Source: Candidatus Aminicenantota bacterium
GTDB lineage: Bacteria; Acidobacteriota; Aminicenantia; UBA2199
Direction of reading: 5' to 3'
Length of the DNA stretch: 64,000 nucleotides
NCBI GenBank assembly: GCA_026393835.1
Contig: JAPKZK010000073.1
Coordinates: forward strand, 50,159 to 114,158
Shown here: one piece after another, positions 33,137 to 40,998 of the stretch
Layout: every line of letters begins with the position of its first letter
Numbering within the stretch: the stretch's first letter is position 1
Translations under genes and position numbers: made by a program
Notes under the pieces: generated by a model
What the model saw: only the letters and a program-made list of their open reading frames with translations
Databases searched by the model: none
Told to the model about the DNA's origin: nothing

Positions 33137-34873
33137 TCAGTTGGTGGGAATTCGTGGGTCAAAAAAAAAAGGGGTAGACACATTTTTTCCCCCCTCCTTT
33201 AGGTCTAATTTCTTAATCACGACATCACCGCACATGAAAACTCTCTTAAGATATTTTTGGAACGACGGATGCGTTTTGCTTAATACGGCAGTGGTTTCAA
33301 TGACGTATTTGACCTTGTATTTTTTGCATAACCGGCAAAAATCGGGTACTTCGCCGGATTCCAGGCACTCAAACATTTTTATCCTGTCATTGTTCCTTTC
33401 GTCATAATCCACATACGGATTGGAAAAGTAAGGATGGGTGGCCACTACTTTCCTTGCCGCGGGTCCAACGACCCTCATACTAAACTTGTCCGAACATAAA
33501 AATACATCATCCCCTTTGGTATTTTTCCGGATCCAATTATAAGACCTGATGGCAGGATTATCCGCCATTTTATGGAAAGACGCCCGGCTTGATCCCTGCA
33601 ACCATTCGCCGTGCGCGTATACGGTTAATACATACACAGCGCCTATGGCGGCTAAAAGAAGATAAAAAACCGGCCTTAATTTTAAATATTTAGCGGATGC
33701 CAACCGACGCCATTTACCGGCAAACGTAAACCGCTTCTCCAGCACTTTTCCCAGCATCCCGGCCAGGATTACGGCCCCATAACCGAAAAACACATAAGAC
33801 AACGCTTTTAAGTAGAAAAAGAAATGATACGCCGGGACGATTAAGGGCAGCATAATGGAGGCGTCCTTTAACTCTAAAGTGAGCAGATAATAGGTTAGGT
33901 AAGCCAGAACGATTCCCAGCCAGTACAGGGTAATCTTTTTGGCTTCTTCATCACGGTTTTTTTTAATCATATGAACGAACCCGAAAACGGCGATTATATT
34001 GGGCAGGTAAAACAGTTCCGTTTTCAATAACACGGGCAGCGAGCTTAACGTTAGTTGGTCCCATTCCCAATTGGTGGGCAAAGGATTTATGATTTTTAAC
34101 CGGTAATGAAAGAGCACGAAACAAAGGAATGCCAGGGATATAATGAAGGCGGGGACTGCACAGCAAAGAAATTTCCGCAGCGGCGGAACAAGCGTCTTGT
34201 TCGTTAGGGTTGGCTTTTTTAATTCAGAGATCATTTTTCCCAGGAAAAAGAGGGCGATCATGCACCCGGCAATAAAAGCAGACGAAGTGTTGATTAAAAA
34301 AGTAAGGCCCAACAGGACGCCCAGGGTAAGGCAATGTTTTACCTGCGGGCCCTTTTTTATGGTCTTGTAAAAAAATGTAATTATAAGGTAGAAAAATGCC
34401 TGTGAAAAGATTATCGGGAAGATAAAAGGCGAATATAGACTTGTCGCCCAGGCGGGATATGGATTAGATATAAATAGATAGCCGGCGGAACCGATTAGTG
34501 CCGGCCAGGGCCCAAAAATGGACTTGAGCATGAAATAAAACGCCAGCGGGGCCAGGATAATAAAAAATGCACCGAATCTTAGGATGGCCCGTGGGACCGG
34601 GGTGTTGAAGATTAGGCTTGCGGCGCCGAACATAAAGTGGAGGCCGGGATTATACCAGGTATGTTCGTTTAAATAATACGGATCGCTGCCGTACCCGCCA
34701 TCCATGATCGTCTGCGTCTGGGCAATATCCCTGAATTGATCGAGATCGGACGGCCATGTTAAATCTTTCGTGGCGTTATTCCCTATGACCAGCAGCGAGA
34801 GACAAATAACAACAAAGACAAAATCGAGCTTAACCTTTTCATGAAAGAAAGATACCGGGTTTCGCCATTTCAT
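33137..34873 (-). CDS. Multi-pass membrane glycosyltransferase-like protein (GT-C type)
   Basis: From the ATG at 34873 (AAGGTGGAG upstream) the protein has 578 residues. About eleven hydrophobic segments follow an early extracytoplasmic loop with DQFRDIAQTQ, where GT-C enzymes of the PMT/ArnT type carry their acidic catalytic residues. A soluble C-terminal part (about residues 455-575) includes SYNWIRKNTKGDDVFL, as in other GT-C proteins. It probably transfers a sugar from a polyprenyl-phosphate donor at the outer face of the inner membrane. The specificity is unknown. It is divergent from the MBOAT gene and may share a surface-polysaccharide role. Confidence 0.6.
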   Translation of the reverse strand: MKWRNPVSFFHEKVKLDFVFVVICLSLLVIGNNATKDLTWPSDLDQFRDIAQTQTIMDGGYGSDPYYLNEHTWYNPGLHFMFGAASLIFNTPVPRAILRFGAFFIILAPLAFYFMLKSIFGPWPALIGSAGYLFISNPYPAWATSLYSPFIFPIIFSQAFFYLIITFFYKTIKKGPQVKHCLTLGVLLGLTFLINTSSAFIAGCMIALFFLGKMISELKKPTLTNKTLVPPLRKFLCCAVPAFIISLAFLCFVLFHYRLKIINPLPTNWEWDQLTLSSLPVLLKTELFYLPNIIAVFGFVHMIKKNRDEEAKKITLYWLGIVLAYLTYYLLTLELKDASIMLPLIVPAYHFFFYLKALSYVFFGYGAVILAGMLGKVLEKRFTFAGKWRRLASAKYLKLRPVFYLLLAAIGAVYVLTVYAHGEWLQGSSRASFHKMADNPAIRSYNWIRKNTKGDDVFLCSDKFSMRVVGPAARKVVATHPYFSNPYVDYDERNNDRIKMFECLESGEVPDFCRLCKKYKVKYVIETTAVLSKTHPSFQKYLKRVFMCGDVVIKKLDLKEGGKNVSTPFFFDPRIPTN

Positions 34874-34907
34874 GGGTCTCCACCTTTTTAAGCTTTTTGA
34901 AAAATAG

Positions 34908-34936
34908 ACAATAACATAAAAATGGATAAATATCAA
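34908..34936 (-). promoter_or_regulatory. Promoter for the GT-C-like gene
   Basis: On the minus strand, TTGATA (34936-34931), a 17-base spacer and TATTGT (34913-34908), about 35 bases before the ATG at 34873. Confidence 0.45.
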
Positions 34937-35222
34937 TACCCGTAGCGAGAAAGTCTCTTAAAATGACTTATGGTATTTTACCGGCCTGTCCCCTCTTTTA
35001 CCCTCTTAGGGTTGATTTCTTGTGCGTCCCCTTTTCCTACCTTTTCCTATAATTTTAGCCAATATGCGGGCCTTGCCGAAGACCCGGCAGGTAGAAAAAG
35101 AATCTGTGTGAATCGGCGTCATCAGCGTCTCCTGGTTTTCATTTTATCATACCATGTTTCAAACATCAAGAAAGCGGGCGGCGCCCGCACCCTATTGCCC
35201 GGCCATGGGGCCGCTCACCTGC
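34937..35222. other. Intergenic stretch between divergent genes
   Basis: No gene is supported here. It holds a CTGTGTGAATCGGCGTCATC-like repeat (near 35102-35130) of the kind also seen near 63620, and a GC-rich self-complementary patch (GCGGGCGGCGCCCGC, 35175-35189). An open frame across it has no ribosome site and reads through the repeat. Confidence 0.5.
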
Positions 35223-35251
35223 TTTACAAACAAAGACCCGTCGTGTATAAT
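35223..35251 (+). promoter_or_regulatory. Promoter for the MBOAT gene
   Basis: TTTACA (35223-35228), 17 bases, TATAAT (35246-35251). The ATG at 35266 lies only 14 bases after the -10 box, so the leader would be very short. Confidence 0.6.
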
Positions 35252-35265
35252 ATTGCCGGACGAAC

Positions 35266-36750
35266 ATGTTATTTACTACGCTGAATTTTTTCTTTTTCTT
35301 TTCCGTTGTGCTGTTTTTTCTCTGGCTGATCCCTGGAAAATACCGGTGGGGCATACTGCTGGCCGCCGGCTTTTACTTCTACTTTTGCTGGGAACCGTTA
35401 TATACCATTGTTCTTATCATCTCAACCCTTATCGACTATTTTTGCGGCGTCCGCATAGGTAAATCCCAAAATCCGGGAGAAAGACGTCATTATCTTATTT
35501 TAAGCCTCTTTTCAAATTTGGGATTATTATTTATTTTTAAATATCTTGATTTTTTTAATGCTTCGTTGAATACCTTTTTGCAACCTTTGAATATTATTTA
35601 CCATGCCCCTGCACTCAATATTGTAGTACCACTGGGACTTTCGTATTATACGTTTAGAAAACTCGGTTATATTATCGATGTTTACCGGGGAAACCTGGCG
35701 CCGGAAAAACACCTGGGGAAATTTGCCCTTTTTGTTTCCTTTTTCCCGGCAATTATTGCCGGCCCCATCGATCGCGCGAAAGACCTGCTGCCGCAATTTA
35801 GTCGCCCCCACGGTTTTGACTATTCCCGTATAACCGGGGGGTTGAAATTGCTGGTATGGGGGATGTTTAAAAAAATAGTGATTGCCGACCACCTGGCGAC
35901 TTTTGTCCAGGCGGTTTATAATCATCCCCGGGACTTCCAGGGCCCGGATTTGATTATTGCCACTCTCTTTTTCTCCATCCAGATATACGCCGATTTTTCC
36001 GGGTATTCCGATATGGCCATCGGCATCGCCCAGATTATGGGTTATAACCTGGTAGATAATTTTAACCGCCCTTATTTTGCCGCTTCCATCACTGAATTCT
36101 GGCGGCGGTGGCATATTTCGCTGACCACCTGGCTAAGGGATTACTTGTTTCTCCCGGCGGCGTATGCGGTTTCCCGGAGAATAAAAAAGGACCGCCTATT
36201 GAAAATAAAAGCGGAATCATGGGCGTATATCATCGGTATTTTTGTAACCATGCTGATTTGTGGCCTCTGGCACGGGGCCAGGTGGACATTTGTAATTTGG
36301 GGCGGCTTGCACGGCCTCTACCTGGCCCTCTCATTCGCCGCCAGGAAATACAGGAAAAAATGGCGAAAAAGGGTCTACCACCCCCTTCCTCCCCGGCTGA
36401 AATCCCTTTATAAAAGTATACAAATACTTTTTACTTTTTTAGGGGTTTCCTTTCTATGGATATTTTTTCGGGCCAATTCCCCGGCGGATGCCTTTTATAT
36501 CATTTCGCATCTCCTTGAAGGCATCGGCATGTCCCCTGTTTTCTACAAAATGGGACTGGAGTTGTATATCTCCCTGGCGTCCCTCGGCTTGCTGCTGTTT
36601 ATTCACCTCATTCAACCCCACGGCGGTTCCCGGGACATGTTTGCCCAAAGGCCGCCGGTATTTCGATGGGTGATGTATCTTTTGCTGGTTTTAGCGATTA
36701 TGAATTTAGGGAAATTTAAAGAAATCCCCTTTATTTATGTGCAATTTTAA
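35266..36750 (+). CDS. MBOAT family O-acyltransferase (AlgI/DltB-like)
   Basis: This 494-residue polytopic protein has the AlgI signature stretches: the N-terminal FFLWLIPGKYRW, the conserved LGLSYYTFRKLGYIIDVYRG, FFPAIIAGPI, the YADFSGYSDMAIG motif, FNRPYFAASITEFWRRWHISL and the catalytic His in GLWHGARW (near residue 331). Proteins of this type carry acyl groups through the membrane onto exopolysaccharides or teichoic acids. The SGNH partner follows 18 bases later, as in alginate or cellulose acetylation pairs. The acceptor polymer cannot be told; the GT-C-like gene next door suggests a surface glycan. Confidence 0.9.
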   Translation: MLFTTLNFFFFFSVVLFFLWLIPGKYRWGILLAAGFYFYFCWEPLYTIVLIISTLIDYFCGVRIGKSQNPGERRHYLILSLFSNLGLLFIFKYLDFFNASLNTFLQPLNIIYHAPALNIVVPLGLSYYTFRKLGYIIDVYRGNLAPEKHLGKFALFVSFFPAIIAGPIDRAKDLLPQFSRPHGFDYSRITGGLKLLVWGMFKKIVIADHLATFVQAVYNHPRDFQGPDLIIATLFFSIQIYADFSGYSDMAIGIAQIMGYNLVDNFNRPYFAASITEFWRRWHISLTTWLRDYLFLPAAYAVSRRIKKDRLLKIKAESWAYIIGIFVTMLICGLWHGARWTFVIWGGLHGLYLALSFAARKYRKKWRKRVYHPLPPRLKSLYKSIQILFTFLGVSFLWIFFRANSPADAFYIISHLLEGIGMSPVFYKMGLELYISLASLGLLLFIHLIQPHGGSRDMFAQRPPVFRWVMYLLLVLAIMNLGKFKEIPFIYVQF

Positions 36751-36768
36751 AAGGAGTGGTAAACACGT

Positions 36769-37776
36769 ATGAAAAAATTGTTGGGTAAAATTGTATTTTT
36801 TATCATTGTTCTTTTTTTCCTGCAATCCTTGCTGACCGATTATTTGTTGAAATTTGAGGATCCTAAGCTCGAGAATTATGTATTCAGGTTTGACCAGTTT
36901 ACCCTGTTAAATCATTATTTAAGAGAGAAAGCCGATATTATTTATCTCGGGGATAGTTCCATTTACGCCGAAGGAAAAGATGACAGCGATCATAGGACTA
37001 TTGCCGCAATGCTCCGGGATATGTCGCCCCAATACACCCTGGGAAGCGTCACCCATGCGGCTTACCATATCGACATCTACCTGGAATTTTGTAAATATAT
37101 AGTCCGGGAAGGATACCGGCCGCCCGTCATTATTATTCCTATTAATATGCGTTCTTTTTCCCCTGACTGGGACCGCCGGCCGCATTACCAATATGAAATT
37201 CAAAAGATCGTCTTAAAAGGTGGGTTCTTAAAATCCATTTTGCTGGCTTTTTACAAACCGCTGAGGATGTTTAAGTACAACTTTTTTACTATCAGCCAGC
37301 AGGAATTCATGGATTCCCCGGTATTTTATGGGCATCGACAGGTAGGCGTGGTAAAGGATTTCAACAACAGCTCCTATTCAAAATATTCCGATAAAAATAT
37401 GAAGAACCAGCTTATTTTCGCTTATATGTATGGGCTCTCGTCGCTCCAACGGCGCCGGAAACTTGATGCCCTGGTGGAGACGGCAAGGTTGTTAAAAAAG
37501 AATAGCATCAAGTGTATATTTTATATTACGCCTATCGACTGGGAGACCGGGGAGAAGTACCTACCCGGCGAATTTCTTAAACAATTGCAACAGAATACCC
37601 GGCTGATCGTTTCCCTATTGTCGGCGGAAGGGGTTGAAATACTGGATATCTCCACGGCTTTACCCGCTCAATTTTTTTACTGGCACTTATATCCCAATGA
37701 GCATATGAACCAGCGGGGCAGGATGTATGTCGCGGAGCAATTGAGCTCCATGCTGAAGCGGGTTTTGGCAAAATAA
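36769..37776 (+). CDS. SGNH/AlgJ-like periplasmic partner of the MBOAT protein
   Basis: This 335-residue protein has an N-terminal membrane anchor (IVFFIIVLFFLQSLL) and an extracytoplasmic SGNH-type fold: YLGDSSIY gives the serine block (near residue 65) and YPNEHMNQRG near residue 305 supplies a histidine, with an N-E before it in place of the usual D-x-x-H. ATG follows AAAAGGAG. In AlgI/AlgJ or DltB/DltD pairs the second protein completes acyl transfer outside the membrane. The fold is inferred from motifs and gene order. Confidence 0.7.
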   Translation: MKKLLGKIVFFIIVLFFLQSLLTDYLLKFEDPKLENYVFRFDQFTLLNHYLREKADIIYLGDSSIYAEGKDDSDHRTIAAMLRDMSPQYTLGSVTHAAYHIDIYLEFCKYIVREGYRPPVIIIPINMRSFSPDWDRRPHYQYEIQKIVLKGGFLKSILLAFYKPLRMFKYNFFTISQQEFMDSPVFYGHRQVGVVKDFNNSSYSKYSDKNMKNQLIFAYMYGLSSLQRRRKLDALVETARLLKKNSIKCIFYITPIDWETGEKYLPGEFLKQLQQNTRLIVSLLSAEGVEILDISTALPAQFFYWHLYPNEHMNQRGRMYVAEQLSSMLKRVLAK

Positions 37777-37904
37777 TTTGCCCTGACCGGCGCCTTCCCT
37801 CACTTCCCCGATTGGATACGATGTATTCTACCTGGACCTGGAAGCGCCGGACCCGGCGACCACCGGATGGCAAAGGGGGTAAATAACGGCAGCCTGTCTC
37901 TTCA

Positions 37905-37933
37905 TTGCATATCATTACGTGATGTGATATACT
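37905..37933 (+). promoter_or_regulatory. Promoter for the AAA-ATPase gene
   Basis: TTGCAT (37905-37910), 17 bases, TATACT (37928-37933), 20 bases before the ATG at 37954. Confidence 0.5.
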
Positions 37934-37953
37934 TTACCCGGTGGTGAACGATC

Positions 37954-39732
37954 ATGAGCAGTGTAATGAAAAGAATTGCCGTCGGTGAATCCGACTTTAA
38001 AAAAATAATTACAGGCGACTACTATTACGTCGATAAAACCCTCTTGATCAAAGAAATTATAGACCGGGGCGATTTGATTATACTCCTTCCCCGGCCCAGG
38101 CGTTTCGGTAAAACCCTCAATATCTCCATGTTGAAATATTTTTACGATTGCTGCCCGGAAACCATTCCCCTTTTCTCCGCTGCCCCCGCTGCCCCCGCTT
38201 CCCCGGAAAATCAACCGCCCGGATCGCCCGGATCGCGCAATACCGATAAATGCCTATTCGATTCCCTCGCCATTGAAAATGCCGGCGAGAAATACCGGGA
38301 AAAAATGGGCAAATACCCGGTTATATATTTAACTTTTAAAGACGTTAAAGTACCCAACTGGGACGCCTGTCTTTACAAGATAAAACAGCTTATCCAGGAC
38401 GAATATGCCCGCCATTATTACTTGCTTGACAGCAAAATTCTGCTGCCCCATGAACTGGAGTATTTTAACCGAATTATCTCACTGGAAGGGAATATCGGCG
38501 ATTATGAGAACAGCCTGGGAAAATTACTTATATTCTTAAACCGCTATTACGGCAAACAGGTAGTCATTTTGATCGATGAATACGACGCCCCGGTTCATGC
38601 GGGTTTTAACAACGGCTATTATGATGAAATCATCGGGTTTACCCGGAATTTCCTGAGCGGCGCTCTGAAAGATACCGGTCAATACCTGGAAAAAAGCGTT
38701 TTAACCGGTATTATGCTCATTGCCAGGGAATCGATTTTTTCCGGGCTCAACAACCTGGGCGTTTTTACCCTGTTGGCCGAAGAATTCGACGATAAATTCG
38801 GGTTCACGGAAAAAGAAGTTGAAAAAATGCTCCGGGACTTTAACCTCTTCCATATGTATGAGCAGGTCCAACAGTGGTATAACGGGTACATCTTCGGTAA
38901 AGAGACGATTTATAACCCCTGGTCCATCATCAACTTCCTCGCCAGCGAAAGTAAAGAGCCCCAACCTTACTGGATCAATACTTCCGATAACCGGATCGTG
39001 GAAACGTTATTAACAAAGGAAGGAAAAGAACTGCAGGAAGAATTGGAGCAATTGGTCCAGGGCGAAAGCATTGAAAAAGCCATCGAAGAAGATATCGTTT
39101 TAAAGGATGTTTTTATCCGGGAGAATCTTCTCTGGAGTTTCCTGTTGATGGGGGGGTATTTAAAATCATCCGACCAAAGAAGAGATGATGTCGCCGGCAA
39201 AGTCTATTATTCGCTGTCCATTCCCAATAAGGAAGTGCGTATCGCTTATACCCGCATCATCGACCGCTATTTCACTGATAAAATTGAAAACAAAAAACTG
39301 GAGATCATGCTCAAGGCATTGGTGGAAGGAGATGTGGCGCTTTTTGGAAAATTACTCCGTAAGATCGTCGCGGCTGTATTTAGTTATCACGATTTCGGCA
39401 GTGAACCGGAAAAAGTCTATCATGCCCTGGTGGCAGGTTTGTTGGTGTGGATTTCCGGGACCCATGAAATCAAATCCAACCGGGAATCGGGTTACGGCAG
39501 GTATGACATTTCGGTAATTCCCCGCGACCCGCGTAAAACCGGGTATGTGATCGAATTTAAAACCATCGATACCGAGGAAGGTGAAACCGTTGAATCCGCT
39601 GTAGATTCCGCTTTAAAACAAATCGAAGCGAAGAAATACGATACTGAACTTATTGAAAGGGGCATTGCCGATATAAAAAAATTGGCCATTGTTTTCAGCG
39701 GCAAAGAGGTGTTTGTCAAAGAAAAAAATTAG
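37954..39732 (+). CDS. AAA-ATPase-like / PD-(D/E)XK nuclease family protein (DUF1703 type)
   Basis: This 592-residue protein begins KRIAVGESDFKKIITGDYYYVDKT, the N-terminal signature of the AAA-ATPase_like family. Walker A-like PRRFGKT is near residue 50 and Walker B VVILIDEYDAPV near residue 208. The C-terminus has a PD-(D/E)XK-type site ending in GYVIEFKTI. These proteins are abundant, often multi-copy and of unproven function; mobile-element or defence roles are suspected. A Pro/Ala/Ser-rich loop at about residues 70-92, encoded by short direct repeats (CTGCCCCCG, CCGGATCGC), interrupts the conserved YFYD...LFD region and looks like another in-frame repeat insert. Confidence 0.85.
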   Translation: MSSVMKRIAVGESDFKKIITGDYYYVDKTLLIKEIIDRGDLIILLPRPRRFGKTLNISMLKYFYDCCPETIPLFSAAPAAPASPENQPPGSPGSRNTDKCLFDSLAIENAGEKYREKMGKYPVIYLTFKDVKVPNWDACLYKIKQLIQDEYARHYYLLDSKILLPHELEYFNRIISLEGNIGDYENSLGKLLIFLNRYYGKQVVILIDEYDAPVHAGFNNGYYDEIIGFTRNFLSGALKDTGQYLEKSVLTGIMLIARESIFSGLNNLGVFTLLAEEFDDKFGFTEKEVEKMLRDFNLFHMYEQVQQWYNGYIFGKETIYNPWSIINFLASESKEPQPYWINTSDNRIVETLLTKEGKELQEELEQLVQGESIEKAIEEDIVLKDVFIRENLLWSFLLMGGYLKSSDQRRDDVAGKVYYSLSIPNKEVRIAYTRIIDRYFTDKIENKKLEIMLKALVEGDVALFGKLLRKIVAAVFSYHDFGSEPEKVYHALVAGLLVWISGTHEIKSNRESGYGRYDISVIPRDPRKTGYVIEFKTIDTEEGETVESAVDSALKQIEAKKYDTELIERGIADIKKLAIVFSGKEVFVKEKN

Positions 39733-39754
39733 CCGCGAAGAACGCGAAGGACCG
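39731..39754 (-). repeat. TTCGCGGTCC-type intergenic repeat
   Basis: Minus-strand reading GGTCCTTCGCGTTCTTCGCG; the same family lies at 63014-63032 and 63785-63813. Confidence 0.65.
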
Positions 39755-39769
39755 CTCTTCCTTTTTTTT

Positions 39770-39783
39770 TCATCATTCATCAT
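39770..39783 (+). repeat. TCATCAT heptamers between genes
   Basis: Two units, an intergenic example of the family found inside the NRPS gene. Confidence 0.7.
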
Positions 39784-39833
39784 TTTATCTTTTTACCGTT
39801 TTTGTGGGAATAAGGGCCAGTCAAATTCCTCTC

Positions 39834-40020
39834 CCCAACTGCTTGTTGGTCGCTTCTAAGAGCTTTTTCCTCAATTCCAACTGCTTGTTGTTTACTGTAA
39901 GGAACTTTTTCCTCAATGTCGGTTGCCGTTTGCTCGATGCGGGGAGCCGTTTCCTCGATGTCGGTTGCCGTTTGGTCGATGCGGGGCGCCGTTTCATCGA
40001 TGTCGGTTGCCGTTTGGATC
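39834..40020. repeat. 21-bp satellite 2 (about 9 units)
   Basis: Alternating 21-bp units such as TCGATGTCGGTTGCCGTTTG and TCGATGCGGGGCGCCGTTTC. The minus strand reads as heptads (I-D/E-E-T-A-P-R, I-D/E-Q-T-A-T-D), so the real period is 42 bp. The left-hand units are more diverged. Confidence 0.85.
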
Positions 40021-40064
40021 AAATTTTCATTTAGTAGGGAACAGGCAGTGCCAGTTCCCTACTG

Positions 40065-40550
40065 TTATTGGAAATTTTCATTTTCAATTCCTGGATATAT
40101 CGATAAGGCACATGAAATCGGGGATATTTTTTGCCTATCCCCTTCCGACCCCATGTAGACGCCGGGAAGATCAACGCAGTGCCCCGGCACTGAGTCCTGT
40201 GTCGCGCCCGCGGCGTTCTCCAGGGTGTTCCTCTTGGTCACATCCTTCGCCACGAACTCCACAGGCTCCGCTGCGGCGACAGTGTTCCCTTTGTTCGCCT
40301 GCTTCCCAGGTACTATGTTGTGTCCGACTGCCGGGGGCCTTATGAGTTGAACGCTTGGCATTACACCTTCTTCAACCCACGCCATAACGCTGCTGAAAAT
40401 ATTGGCTTCCTCATAAGTCAACAAGGTCGGCGCCCAGTTGGTGGTGTTTTCGGAGTTCAATTGCCGTGATGACTGCCTATGCTTTCCGCCGCTATCTGTC
40501 AACATCTTCGCCCGAAGCCACTGTGTTACCACGCTACCACGCAGCCGCAT
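40065..40550 (-). other. Unassigned open stretch, possibly a decayed structured RNA or intron end
   Basis: The minus strand stays open for 161 codons but the translation has no recognisable domain, start signal or composition bias. It is GC-richer than its surroundings and has the punctuated look of a structured RNA. My impression is of a group II intron 5' region without its reverse transcriptase; this rests on look alone. Confidence 0.2.
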
Positions 40551-40654
40551 GACTCAAAACAGGCGGTCAGTGTGATTTGCTATTTCTTCACTGTAAGGAG
40601 CTTTCATCCTCTACCTCATGCCGATTTTTATCGGCGCTTTCTGGCTGTCCCATA

Positions 40655-40748
40655 AATCCTTCAACTGGCTGACTACTTCATCCGGCTAAATTCCACTGCA
40701 CAATGCCAACGAGGTCAATCGCCCAATAGCCTCCGCATCCGCCATGGT
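40655..40748 (-). pseudogene. Decayed fragment of a class II ribonucleotide reductase gene
   Basis: The minus strand translates to MADAEAIGRLTSLALCSGI, a stop (TAG), then PDEVVSQLKD. The intact nrdJ product nearby has MADAEAIGRLTSLALRTGI, E, PEEIVSQLKG. The first 15 residues are identical. The in-frame stop replaces a Glu codon, so the piece is dead. Confidence 0.85.
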
Positions 40749-40818
40749 GCTTCTTTGGGAGGACGCTTTTTTGTCTAAATATTATTCAGCTTATTCAGCT
40801 TAACAAAGGGATAATATG

Positions 40819-40847
40819 TTGCCTTTTACTCCGTTTTGTGTTAAACT
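40819..40847 (+). promoter_or_regulatory. Possible promoter for the DUF262 gene
   Basis: TTGCCT (40819-40824), 17 bases, TAAACT (40842-40847). Weak match, about 150 bases before the start. Confidence 0.25.
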
Positions 40848-40998
40848 TTCTTCTAAGAAATTTAAAATTAAACGCCATCCGGATCCTGAATGATTAAACG
40901 ATTACAAGGTATATGGGAATTTAAGTACCTGATCTATAACCTGGTACTCAGAGACCTGAAAGTTCTAAACAAATTGACAAAAAAAAAGAAGTGAGGAT

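Larger units (their letters stand above)
39733..40998. other. Gene-poor stretch with repeats and gene debris
   Basis: No intact gene is supported in these 1.27 kb. In order it holds a TTCGCGGTCC repeat, two TCATCAT units (39770), the second 21-bp satellite (39834-40020), an unassigned open stretch (40065-40550), a decayed nrdJ piece (40655-40748) and a weak promoter for the DUF262 gene. Confidence 0.65.

Noticed and set aside
34970..35284. 104-codon frame between the GT-C-like and MBOAT genes
   Set aside because: No ribosome site, crosses an intergenic repeat and the MBOAT promoter.
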